Part shown: positions 38,309 through 45,721 of the stretch, one piece after another | Position numbering within the stretch: position 1 is the stretch's first letter | Layout: each line of letters starts with the position of its first letter | Assembly (NCBI RefSeq): GCF_014803385.1 | Contig: NZ_JACYFC010000001.1 | Coordinates: 1 to 64,000, forward strand | Direction: 5' to 3' | Source of the DNA: Marinomonas colpomeniae | GTDB lineage: Bacteria > Pseudomonadota > Gammaproteobacteria > Pseudomonadales > Marinomonadaceae | DNA: 64,000 bases | The notes under the pieces: generated by a model | Database searches by the model: none | The model's input: the letters and a program-made list of their open reading frames with translations, nothing else | Told to the model about the DNA's origin: nothing | Made by a program: the position numbers and the translations under genes

Positions 38309-38719
38309 ATGATTTTCCAATGCAGTATTGAAGCCAGCGCAGGACAGGGCGCTCTAGTCGAAGCGGAAACCATAGACCAGCATTTAGCATTTAAAGAATC
38401 ATGGCTTAGAAAATTAGGTATCACTCCTGTTAATTTGATTGCCATTTATGCCCATGGTGATTCTATGGAACCGACTATTTTTAGTGGTGATTCATTAGTG
38501 ATTGATAAAAGCATGAACTCCGTGACCAGTGACGGCGGCGTGTATGTCATCAACTACGATGGTGAATTGTTCGTTAAACGAGTGCAAAAACAGTTAGACG
38601 GTTTGGTTGCTATCACGTCAGACAATAAGAACTATCAGCCAATGACGATACCGCTAGAAGGTTTATCTAAACTAAAAATAATTGGCCGTGTTGTGTGGTC
38701 AGGTCATCCGATGATATAG
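38309..38719 (+). CDS. LexA/S24-type protease domain without DNA-binding head
   Basis: A 136-residue protein with the C-terminal domain of phage repressors and LexA. The serine is S52 in AHGDSMEPTI, followed by SGDSLVIDK and the lysine region LFVKRVQ (about 91-97). Repressors of this type normally have about 80-100 more residues with a helix-turn-helix at the N-terminus; only about 35 unrelated-looking residues precede the protease here. It may be a truncated prophage repressor or a free-standing S24 peptidase. No clear ribosome site precedes the ATG. The frame is open back to the BLUF stop codon. Confidence 0.75.
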   Translation: MIFQCSIEASAGQGALVEAETIDQHLAFKESWLRKLGITPVNLIAIYAHGDSMEPTIFSGDSLVIDKSMNSVTSDGGVYVINYDGELFVKRVQKQLDGLVAITSDNKNYQPMTIPLEGLSKLKIIGRVVWSGHPMI

Positions 38720-38738
38720 GGAAGGGAGTAAGCGAAAT

Positions 38739-39596
38739 ATGAAGATTTTAGACAATTTAATTGTACAAAGTTTAGATGATTTACTTCCTAAAAAAATCAT
38801 TTCCACTATATATAAAATCTGTGACTTAAGAAACAAAGAGCTTTCTGAAGTAGGAGTAAAACTAACAGTAATATACTTTGTTTCTGTAATTATAATAATT
38901 TTATTCCTTGATGCGAAAAGACCCGCAGAGTTAAGTGGATATGGTGATTTTTTAGCTGGATTCTTTAGTCCTGTAGCTTTTGGGTGGCTAGTTATTGGCT
39001 ACCTAATGCAAAACAGAGAATTAGTGAATCAACTCCACGAGTATCAAAACAACCTTTTGATAACTAAAAGTCAATTAGAACATCAAAAAAATATTGAAAT
39101 AAATAGAATAAAAGAAAGAAAATTGTTTGCCAGGCCTTATTTTAGATTTGAAAATGTAAGAATAATAAAAACTCATAAAATAACAGGGATTGAAACTGAA
39201 ATAAAAAATAAAGAAATTGGAATTTACGAGGATCACACGCTAAAAATAGTTACAGAGCTATCAGCGGTGAAAAATGAGATTTACAACTTGGAATTAATAA
39301 AAGAGACATCTAACAGAGGGCTAAGTAAAATAGGAAAATATTCAATGAGTACAGTGGGGTTTCCGTCCATAATTACTATGGACTATATATTGAGAAGAAC
39401 GCATTTAACTTTAAATCAAAAAAATCCATTGTCTATTGATTTAAAATATGAAGACATAGATATGTTAAACCATAAAAGAAAAATCATGCTTTTTATGGAA
39501 TATGCTGATATTAATGGAGATCATCACTCTTCTGTTTTAGAAATCAGATTGTACGAATCTTATATAGGGTTTTCGGTAATTCACGATGACGATTAA
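38739..39596 (+). CDS. Unknown membrane-anchored protein
   Basis: A 285-residue protein of AT-rich composition unlike its chromosomal neighbours. Two membrane helices occupy about 40-57 and 73-90 with GYGDFLAGFFSPVAFGW between, then a coiled coil (about 95-128) and a basic, mixed C-terminal domain of about 150 residues without known motif. Two-helix proteins of the form GDFxxGxxxP are frequent in phage and defence islands. GGGAGT lies about ten bases before the ATG. It follows the S24 fragment by 19 bases and precedes the integrase. Function unknown. Confidence 0.6.
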   Translation: MKILDNLIVQSLDDLLPKKIISTIYKICDLRNKELSEVGVKLTVIYFVSVIIIILFLDAKRPAELSGYGDFLAGFFSPVAFGWLVIGYLMQNRELVNQLHEYQNNLLITKSQLEHQKNIEINRIKERKLFARPYFRFENVRIIKTHKITGIETEIKNKEIGIYEDHTLKIVTELSAVKNEIYNLELIKETSNRGLSKIGKYSMSTVGFPSIITMDYILRRTHLTLNQKNPLSIDLKYEDIDMLNHKRKIMLFMEYADINGDHHSSVLEIRLYESYIGFSVIHDDD

Positions 39597-39690
39597 AAAA
39601 GGTTTCCACAGCCTACGAAGTCCGATTTCTCGTCAGCGGCTGTAGTAGTCGTAAATTCAATTTCCTCTTAGGGTAAGGGAAGGTTAATGG

Positions 39691-40698
39691 ATGGCAATCG
39701 CTCAAACTAAGACAGGCTGGCAAGTAGAGTTTCGTGTAAATGGCCGAGGCTCACGAAAGTATAAACGTGTGTTCCCGACTAAAGCAGAGTGTGATCGTTT
39801 CCAACGTTTTACTATTGCTCAACATGAAACCCAATCGGACGCTAAGCCATGGCTGGAAAGACCTAAAGACACACGTAAGTTAAGCGAGTTAATAGAGTTG
39901 TGGGACGATTCACACGGCCACTTCTTGCGAGACGGTAAACGGCGTAAAAGTAAATTACTTATGATTGCCGAGCAATTAGGTGACCCTGTAGGTTCCAATC
40001 TTACGCGCTTGGAGTACACCCGATGGCGTGCCCAACGATCCAAGGAAGGTAAAAGCCCCAAGACGTTAAATAACGATCTAGGTTATGTGTCGTCTATGTT
40101 TAATACCTTAATCAAAGCCGAAGAAATTCATTATCCCAACACATTAACCACCGTCGATAATGTGAAAGTGCCAGAAAATGAACTTTCGTATCTAATGCAC
40201 GACCAGATAACAGAACTATTAGAAGAAACTAAGGAAGGCGATAATCCGCACGTTTACCTGATAACGAAGATTTCACTATCAACAGGTGCAAGATGGAGCG
40301 AGGCCGAAGGATTAACCGTACAGCGTGTACGAAACAATCAAGTAAGCTTTACCGATACGAAAAGTGGCAAAAATAGAAGCGTACCAATTACGCCAGAACT
40401 GTTTGAAGAAATTCACGAACACGCAAAGTTAACCAGGGGGAATAGTATCTTTACTGCCTCTATTTCCAGCTTTAGACGTGCCCTAAAAAGAACAACAATC
40501 GAACTACCAAAAGGACAAGCCGCCCATGTATTAAGGCACTCATTTGCTAGCCACTTCATAATGAACGGCGGAAACATATTGTCATTGCAAAAAATACTCG
40601 GTCATAGCGATATCAAAATGACCATGCGTTATGCACACCTATCGCCAGACTTCCTAGAAGAAGCGGTTAGGTTGAATCCTTTATCAAGTGGAATATGA
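39691..40698 (+). CDS. Tyrosine site-specific integrase
   Basis: A 335-residue phage-type recombinase. An arm-binding domain (about 1-50, WQVEFRVNGRGSRKY) and a core-binding helical domain (about 60-155) precede the catalytic domain. All catalytic residues are visible: R201 (TGARWSEAEG), K224 (TDTKSGKNRS), H279 and R282 (HVLRHSFASH), H305 (LGHSDIKM) and the nucleophile Y314 (MRYAHLS). It seems intact. It points toward ssrA, whose 3' end is 850 bases away, a common insertion target. No excisionase or other phage gene is found. Confidence 0.95.
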   Translation: MAIAQTKTGWQVEFRVNGRGSRKYKRVFPTKAECDRFQRFTIAQHETQSDAKPWLERPKDTRKLSELIELWDDSHGHFLRDGKRRKSKLLMIAEQLGDPVGSNLTRLEYTRWRAQRSKEGKSPKTLNNDLGYVSSMFNTLIKAEEIHYPNTLTTVDNVKVPENELSYLMHDQITELLEETKEGDNPHVYLITKISLSTGARWSEAEGLTVQRVRNNQVSFTDTKSGKNRSVPITPELFEEIHEHAKLTRGNSIFTASISSFRRALKRTTIELPKGQAAHVLRHSFASHFIMNGGNILSLQKILGHSDIKMTMRYAHLSPDFLEEAVRLNPLSSGI

Positions 40699-40843
40699 TA
40701 TAATGCATTCCGATCTATAGGTCTAATTGTTTTTATTTATCGATTTGTTGGTTTCTATATTGATATTCTATCGATCATAAAATATACTCCTTCTAAGGTG
40801 TTTAATTTCAAGCGCCTTTCAAACGACTTTTGGAAGATTTTTT

Positions 40844-41473
40844 ATGGCTAGATCAAAGAATATGCATGACGTTAAGAAGGCAGATGGTGGTGGAAATAAG
40901 GGTTTGGTTATAGGTGGTAGGGGTTATGTGCCGCTTTTTATGTCTTCTATGGTGTTTATTGTGGCTCTTGTCTGGGCTGTTGCAGAAGGAGGAAAAGAGA
41001 ACTTAGAGCCTTATGTTGCTCTTTTTGGAGGGGCTGCAGCACTTCTCAGTTTTATTTTTATTAATACTAAAAAGACTAGACCTGAACTAGCTATCAATCT
41101 TACACATGTTTTGGCATTCCCCCAGGACAATGAGCCGGAAGAGCTGTTTAGTATAAATATTGCAAATCACTCTAAAGAGCGTGTTTATATAAAAAGTCTC
41201 AACTTTAATCTTAATGATGCTGCCAAGTCTGATTTAGTGCATGCCACTGATAGGTTGGGAAAAAGTATTGGAGGGGCTTTAATTGATGCAGGGCAATCTA
41301 TTAGTTTTAAATTTTTAAAAGCCAGACTTACAAAACAACTCATTGAAACATCACATGAGCTGGAGTCGATATGTGTTTATGATCAATTAGGATATAAGTT
41401 TGACTTAAAAGACAAATACGTAAAGACCATTAGAGAAGAAATAGAAAAAAGAAAAGGCCACTCAATTGAGTGA
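40844..41473 (+). CDS. Unknown two-helix membrane protein
   Basis: A 209-residue protein. After a glycine-rich basic start, two hydrophobic helices (about 29-47 and 57-74) are followed by a 130-residue soluble domain with beta-like pattern (ELAINLTHVLAF, FSINIANHSKERVYIKSLNF). Charged helices end it. GGAAG precedes the ATG. It lies between integrase and ssrA, so it is probably cargo of the same element. The stop codon is inside a terminator hairpin. No family recognised. Confidence 0.6.
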   Translation: MARSKNMHDVKKADGGGNKGLVIGGRGYVPLFMSSMVFIVALVWAVAEGGKENLEPYVALFGGAAALLSFIFINTKKTRPELAINLTHVLAFPQDNEPEELFSINIANHSKERVYIKSLNFNLNDAAKSDLVHATDRLGKSIGGALIDAGQSISFKFLKARLTKQLIETSHELESICVYDQLGYKFDLKDKYVKTIREEIEKRKGHSIE

Positions 41474-41485
41474 CCTTTTATTTTT
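41452..41485. terminator. Terminator between the 40844 gene and ssrA
   Basis: The core is a perfect palindrome CACTCAATTGAGTG, extended by AAAAGG/CCTTTT with one mismatch. T-rich flanks on both sides suit termination of the plus-strand gene and of the minus-strand tmRNA transcript. Confidence 0.75.
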
Positions 41486-41551
41486 GGTGCCTCGTATGTG
41501 CACCCAGCCCATTTTAAAAAGTGCAAACCCCTTTAAAATCAACCGTTTAAG

Positions 41552-41913
41552 TGGTGGAGACGGGGGGGATCGAACCCCCGTCCGTCAGCCCTCTGCCATC
41601 GGCTCTACATGCATAGTCACTTCTACTATTTGACCACGAACCGCCCGAAGGACAGGGTGTTAATGGCGAGCCTACTTAGTCTTAGAACCTTATCCCTAGG
41701 CGGGGCATCGGTTAGCATCTCGTAATTTATGATACTGCAGATTCTCTGGCTACGGGCAACCTAAGTGCAGCACACTAGCAGCGGTTTAGGCTGCTAAAGC
41801 GTAGTTTTCGTCGTTTGCGACTATAAAATTGATGCGGGGGATTAACGAGATCACGCATCACTCTCGACATGCACCTTTGGGTTTGTTACCGACGTCGAAA
41901 CCATGTCGTCCCC
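41552..41913 (-). ncRNA. ssrA: Transfer-messenger RNA (tmRNA)
   Basis: A 362-base tmRNA that rescues stalled ribosomes together with SmpB. The 5' end GGGGAC pairs with GUCUCC before the encoded CCA at the 3' end, and the T-arm GGGUUCGAUCCCCC is clear. The tag reading frame lies at 41786-41818 and encodes ANDENYALAA followed by TAA, with the usual GCA resume codon. The gene lies about 140 bases behind smpB on the same strand. An integrase-bearing element borders its 3' end. Confidence 0.97.
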
Positions 41914-42055
41914 AAAAAGTAACGCAATTCTAGCTCAAACAATGCGCTTAGGCTAGAGATAACGTGGAATTGCTTTGTTTCTTCACTATTTGATCGTAGT
42001 GCTTGTAATAGTGTTTGTATCTTAACGCTTTTACTTTAATTCATTGATCTAGGTG

Positions 42056-42532
42056 TTAAGCGTGTTTCATTAATCGTTCTTTGTCTCGCGACCAATCACG
42101 ATCTCGTTCGGTATCACGTTTATCGTGTTCTTTCTTACCGGTTACGAGTGCCACTTCACATTTGATCTTGTTGCCTTTCCAGTACAGCGCCATGGCTGCA
42201 CAGGTCTTGCCTTTCTGTTCAGTGATTTGGATTATTTTTTCCAGCTCTTTTCGGTTCAGCAAAAGTTTTCGCTGACGCATAGGCTCACAAACAACATGTG
42301 TTGATGCTGCTAATAGTGGCGTAATGCGCGCGCCGACAAGCCATGCTTCATTCTGGTGAATGATAACAAAGGCGTCTACTAATTGGGCTTTACCTTCACG
42401 CAAACTTTTCACTTCCCAACCAGATAAAACAAGTCCTGCTTCGAACTTCTGGTCAACAAAGTAGTCATATTTTGCACGTTTATTGAGCGCGATTGTGCCC
42501 GTACTGTTGGATTTTTTCTTTACTTTACTCAT
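42056..42532 (-). CDS. smpB: tmRNA-binding protein SmpB
   Basis: A 158-residue basic OB-fold protein that delivers tmRNA to stalled ribosomes. It has the family start ([12 protein letters not shown]), [17 protein letters not shown] (about 35-51), [10 protein letters not shown], and the flexible basic C-terminal tail [15 protein letters not shown] that enters the mRNA channel. Length matches E. coli SmpB (160). The gene lies just upstream of ssrA. Confidence 0.97.
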   Translation of the reverse strand: MSKVKKKSNSTGTIALNKRAKYDYFVDQKFEAGLVLSGWEVKSLREGKAQLVDAFVIIHQNEAWLVGARITPLLAASTHVVCEPMRQRKLLLNRKELEKIIQITEQKGKTCAAMALYWKGNKIKCEVALVTGKKEHDKRDTERDRDWSRDKERLMKHA

Positions 42533-42713
42533 AGTTGGAAATTATACGGTCGATAGAGGGAAAAACCTATGCTTTTCTTGAGGTATGCCTCTGAATGTAA
42601 GAAAATTCATACTTGTTAAATAATTTTTCTGGTTAGGTGTTGTGAAGGTATTGGTTACGTTCACATTTTTTACCTATCCTTAAACATGTGTTGTGTATTT
42701 AGAGCCTAAATTT

Positions 42714-44072
42714 ATGCCCGAAAGTCGATGTTTACAAGGTATTTGGTCAAGTCCCTGGATTTTTATTTTTGCGGCCAGCGGTTCGGCTGTGGGGCTGGGA
42801 AACATTTGGCGGTTTCCTTACGTATTAGGACAAAACGGCGGCGGTGCATTTTTGTTAGTGTATTGCTTATGTTTGCTGTTAGTTGGCTTGCCAGTCCTAA
42901 TGGCGGAAGTGGCATTGGGGCGTACCGTTCGTTCTAATCCTATTGATACAGTTAATGATTTGAGTGAGCGCCGTATTGTGCATCCTGCTTGGGTGTTCGT
43001 ACCTTGGTTAGCGGGTGTGACTGGATTTCTGATTTTGGCGTTTTACAGTGTTATTGCTGGTTGGTCGTTAGCGTATTTACAACGTGCAATTTCTGGTGAT
43101 TTCATGGGGATTAGCCAATCTGGCGCGTCCGATATGTTTAATGCTTTGTTGGCAACGCCATCTGAAATGTTACTGTGGCATTCTATGTTTATGCTGCTGG
43201 TAGTGATTACTGTTGGTCAATCTGTCACCCGTGGGCTTTCGGCTGTAGTACGTTTTTTATTACCTGTTTTGGTTGTCTCTCTCGGCTTACTGGCTATTTA
43301 TTCCGTGTCTGTTGGTGATATGCCTGCGACTCTACAGTTTATGTTTCAGTGGGCATGGAAAGACATCACGTTTGATGTGGTATTGGCCGCCGTTGGAATG
43401 GCTTTATTTAGTTTGAGTGTGGGCATGGGGGCAATGTTTGCCTACGGTGCTTATATTAATAAACGTATGTCTATCGCTCGTGCTTGTTCAATTGTTGTTG
43501 GCGTAGACTTGCTGGTGGCATTATTGGCAGGTTTAGTGATATTTCCTTTGGTATTTGCTTCTCAAATTGATGTGCAAGCTGGGCCGAGTTTGACCTTTGT
43601 ATCCTTGCCTCTTATTTTTGGCAATTTGTTCGGTGGCCAGTTTTTTGCGAGTGTGTTCTTTTTGTTGTTAGTGGTTGCTGCGTTAACGTCAGCCATTTCG
43701 ATGTTGGAGTTGTTTGTTGCTTGGTTACATGAACGCTTCTATATTGCGCGATTAAAAGCAGCATTCTTAATGGGTATTGTTGTTTGGTTTATTGGTATCG
43801 CTGTGTTGTTGTCTTTTAACCAGTGGGATATCTCGATTGCATTTGGACTGAATTTCTTTGAGTTGCTAGATAAGGTAACGTCGCTGATTCTCTTACCTGT
43901 TGGGGCAATTTTATTATCTATATTGGTCGCGTGGTTTATTCCTCATTCTATGTTGCAGAATGAGATGATTACAAAAAATGTAAACCATTTTCAATGGTGG
44001 TATAAGGTATTGAAATACATAAGTATTCCAGCAATGGTTGTGATTACACTTGCTGGTTGGATAGGAGTTTAG
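42714..44072 (+). CDS. Neurotransmitter:sodium symporter family transporter
   Basis: A 452-residue membrane transporter of the NSS/LeuT class, with about eleven helices. The family signature is at the N-terminus: AASGSAVGLGNIWRFPYVLGQNGGG is recognisable at about 22-46, followed by GLPVLMAEVALG. These proteins take up amino acids or related amines with Na+; the substrate is unknown. An in-frame GTG at 42693 could add seven residues; neither start has a good ribosome site. It stands between smpB and ratA, where it is not part of the usual conserved set. ratA follows after one base. Confidence 0.88.
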   Translation: MPESRCLQGIWSSPWIFIFAASGSAVGLGNIWRFPYVLGQNGGGAFLLVYCLCLLLVGLPVLMAEVALGRTVRSNPIDTVNDLSERRIVHPAWVFVPWLAGVTGFLILAFYSVIAGWSLAYLQRAISGDFMGISQSGASDMFNALLATPSEMLLWHSMFMLLVVITVGQSVTRGLSAVVRFLLPVLVVSLGLLAIYSVSVGDMPATLQFMFQWAWKDITFDVVLAAVGMALFSLSVGMGAMFAYGAYINKRMSIARACSIVVGVDLLVALLAGLVIFPLVFASQIDVQAGPSLTFVSLPLIFGNLFGGQFFASVFFLLLVVAALTSAISMLELFVAWLHERFYIARLKAAFLMGIVVWFIGIAVLLSFNQWDISIAFGLNFFELLDKVTSLILLPVGAILLSILVAWFIPHSMLQNEMITKNVNHFQWWYKVLKYISIPAMVVITLAGWIGV

Positions 44073-44073
44073 T

Positions 44074-44505
44074 TTGAGTCATATAGAGCGTTTTGCTCAT
44101 GTTAATTACAGTTGCGAGCAGATGTTTGCCTTGGTAAATGATATTGATGGTTATCCCGAGTTTTTACCTGGGTGCTTAGATGCGACATTAGTATCACAAA
44201 CTGACACTGAAATTATTGCTTCTTTAGACGTAGGTAAGGGGCCAATGAAACAATCTTTTACAACTAAAAATACGTTAGAAAGTTATAATCGTATTGAAAT
44301 GGATTTAGTAAAAGGGCCTTTTAAGCGTTTGCATGGTGTATGGACTTTTACTGAATTGTCGCCGACGAGTTGTAAAATCATGCTTAGTGTTGATTTTGAG
44401 TTAAGCGGTATGCTGAAGTTGGCTTTTGGTGGTGTGTTTAGTCAAATTGCCAATGCCATGGTAGATTCCTTCAGTAAACGTGCAAAAGTAGTATACGGTG
44501 AATAA
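44074..44505 (+). CDS. ratA: Ribosome-association toxin RatA / START-like protein
   Basis: A 143-residue START/SRPBCC-fold protein (Coq10/Pasteurella-type cyclase family). Landmarks are MFALVNDIDGYPEFLPGC (about 17-34), the PFKRLHGVWTF stretch and the last helix NAMVDSFSKRAKVVYG. E. coli RatA blocks 70S ribosome formation, while eukaryotic Coq10 carries ubiquinone; which holds here is unknown. The TTG start follows AGGAG at five bases. The pair ratA-rnfH is widely conserved. Confidence 0.92.
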   Translation: MSHIERFAHVNYSCEQMFALVNDIDGYPEFLPGCLDATLVSQTDTEIIASLDVGKGPMKQSFTTKNTLESYNRIEMDLVKGPFKRLHGVWTFTELSPTSCKIMLSVDFELSGMLKLAFGGVFSQIANAMVDSFSKRAKVVYGE

Positions 44506-44528
44506 TATTAAAGTGTACGGAGAATAGT

Positions 44529-44813
44529 ATGAGAGTAGAAGTAGCTTATGCTGAACCTCTAAAGCAAAAAATTATTGCTTTAGAGGTGGAAGAAGGTTGT
44601 TCTGTTCGAGACGCTGTACGTCGTTCAAATATTACGACGTTTTTCCCTAATGTTGATGTGGAAACTGTGAAAGTGGGGATTTTTGGCAAAGCTGTTCGTA
44701 ATCCCGATGATCAAGAATTGAAAGAAGGCGAGCGAGTTGAACTATATCGTGAGCTGATTGTTGACCCTAAACAAGCTAGGGCCAACCGCGCAGCGAAAAC
44801 AGCGAAAGACTAG
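44529..44813 (+). CDS. rnfH: RnfH-like ubiquitin-fold protein
   Basis: A 94-residue beta-grasp protein of the RnfH family. Landmarks are EVAYAEPLKQ (about 3-12), VEEGCSVRDAVRRS and GIFGKAVRNPDDQELKEGERVELYREL (about 51-77), with a short basic tail. It has no known enzymatic residue. It lies just behind ratA (toxin-antitoxin pairing has been proposed) and its stop overlaps that of bamE by four bases. Confidence 0.93.
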   Translation: MRVEVAYAEPLKQKIIALEVEEGCSVRDAVRRSNITTFFPNVDVETVKVGIFGKAVRNPDDQELKEGERVELYRELIVDPKQARANRAAKTAKD

Positions 44814-45127
44814 TTGTTTTCAATCTGTATTAGAACGCCGTTGCTAAACGTTAGCATTAGATCGTTTACATCGCTTTTTTGAGTGTCTGGGGCAGCGTGT
44901 AGAATTGTATAAACATAATGCCACTCGTTTGGTTTAAAAGTGTCTCTTAGCATTGGGGTTCCCAATAGGTAAGTAACTTGAGATTCAGACATACCGACTT
45001 CTAACTGTGATAGTTGTTCCTGTGTTATAAGGTTTCCTTGCGATACTGGAACCTTGTAAGCGTCTGGCAATATACCGCATGCACTAAGTGAAAGTGCGGT
45101 GCATAGAATTAAAACTGATTTTTTCAT
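44810..45127 (-). CDS. bamE: Outer-membrane assembly lipoprotein BamE
   Basis: A 105-residue lipoprotein of the BAM complex, which folds outer-membrane beta-barrels. Lipobox LSAC places the lipid cysteine at residue 17. The SmpA/OmlA fold carries the typical LEVGMSESQVTYLLGTPMLRD (about 42-62) and NEWHYVYT. It diverges from fur with 69 bases between, the same order as in Pseudomonas. Confidence 0.94.
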   Translation of the reverse strand: MKKSVLILCTALSLSACGILPDAYKVPVSQGNLITQEQLSQLEVGMSESQVTYLLGTPMLRDTFKPNEWHYVYTILHAAPDTQKSDVNDLMLTFSNGVLIQIENN

Positions 45128-45196
45128 TTGTATTATCCTTACTCTGGTATGCTAATGATAAAGTAATTATCGACAATATCGAATAGAGAATGACTC

Positions 45197-45607
45197 ATGA
45201 CTAGCGAAAATCAAGAGCTAAAGAAAGCAGGACTCAAGGTAACTTTACCACGAGTGAAAATTTTACAGATCCTTGAGGGGGCGGGCGACCGTCATATGAG
45301 TGCTGACGATGTGTATCGTACACTGCTTGATCAAGGTGAAGATGTTGGTTTGGCAACCGTTTATCGTGTATTAACTCAGTTTGAAACAGCTGGATTAGTG
45401 CAGCGTCACCACTTTGAAGCTGGCACCGCCGTTTTTGAGCTTGCAAAAGGCGACCACCACGATCATATGATTTGTTTGGAAAGCGGTAATGTGATTGAAT
45501 TTGTTGATCCTATTATTGAAAAACGCCAACACGAAATCGCAGAGGAGCATGGTTTTGAAATTGAAGACCACAGTTTGATTTTGTACGTGCGTCCAAAGAA
45601 AAAATAA
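45197..45607 (+). CDS. fur: Ferric uptake regulator Fur
   Basis: Fe2+-responsive repressor of iron-uptake genes, 136 residues. The winged-helix domain has LKVTLPRVKILQIL and the recognition region GLATVYRVLTQFE (about 51-63). The metal-site stretch is GDHHDHMIC (H87, H88, H90, C93). The second cysteine of the usual CxxC is missing (CLESG) and the C-terminal CxxxC is absent, as in P. aeruginosa Fur, so the structural zinc site of the E. coli protein is not present. Two hairpins follow the stop codon. Confidence 0.97.
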   Translation: MTSENQELKKAGLKVTLPRVKILQILEGAGDRHMSADDVYRTLLDQGEDVGLATVYRVLTQFETAGLVQRHHFEAGTAVFELAKGDHHDHMICLESGNVIEFVDPIIEKRQHEIAEEHGFEIEDHSLILYVRPKKK

Positions 45608-45632
45608 AAATTCATTGTATTTACAATGAATG

Positions 45633-45668
45633 AAAAGGGATTAAGTTGCAGAGCTTAATCCCTTTTTT
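45633..45668. terminator. Terminator after fur
   Basis: A 13-bp stem AAAAGGGATTAAG/CTTAATCCCTTTT is followed by a T-run. A smaller hairpin, TTCATTGTA/ACAATGAA, precedes it at 45611-45630. It also lies at the end of the convergent recN. Confidence 0.88.
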
Positions 45669-45721
45669 ATTTTTTAGCTTTCAATGTTTGTGTTTTATAT
45701 AAAAAATAAACGTATCGATGT

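Noticed and set aside
38288-38311. TGA between BLUF and the S24 domain as a selenocysteine or readthrough codon
   Set aside because: No SECIS-like stem directly follows, and the residues between (about six) resemble neither family. The simple reading of two frames is preferred.
41552-41580. Direct repeat of the ssrA 3' end as attachment site
   Set aside because: I looked for the acceptor/T-arm sequence between 37.7 and 41.5 kb and found no second copy; the element's far boundary therefore remains unproven.
45150-45180. Fur box before fur (TGATAAAGTAATTATCG)
   Set aside because: The two half-sites GATAA/TTATC are five bases apart instead of three, so it deviates from the known 19-base box. 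Not strong enough to list.
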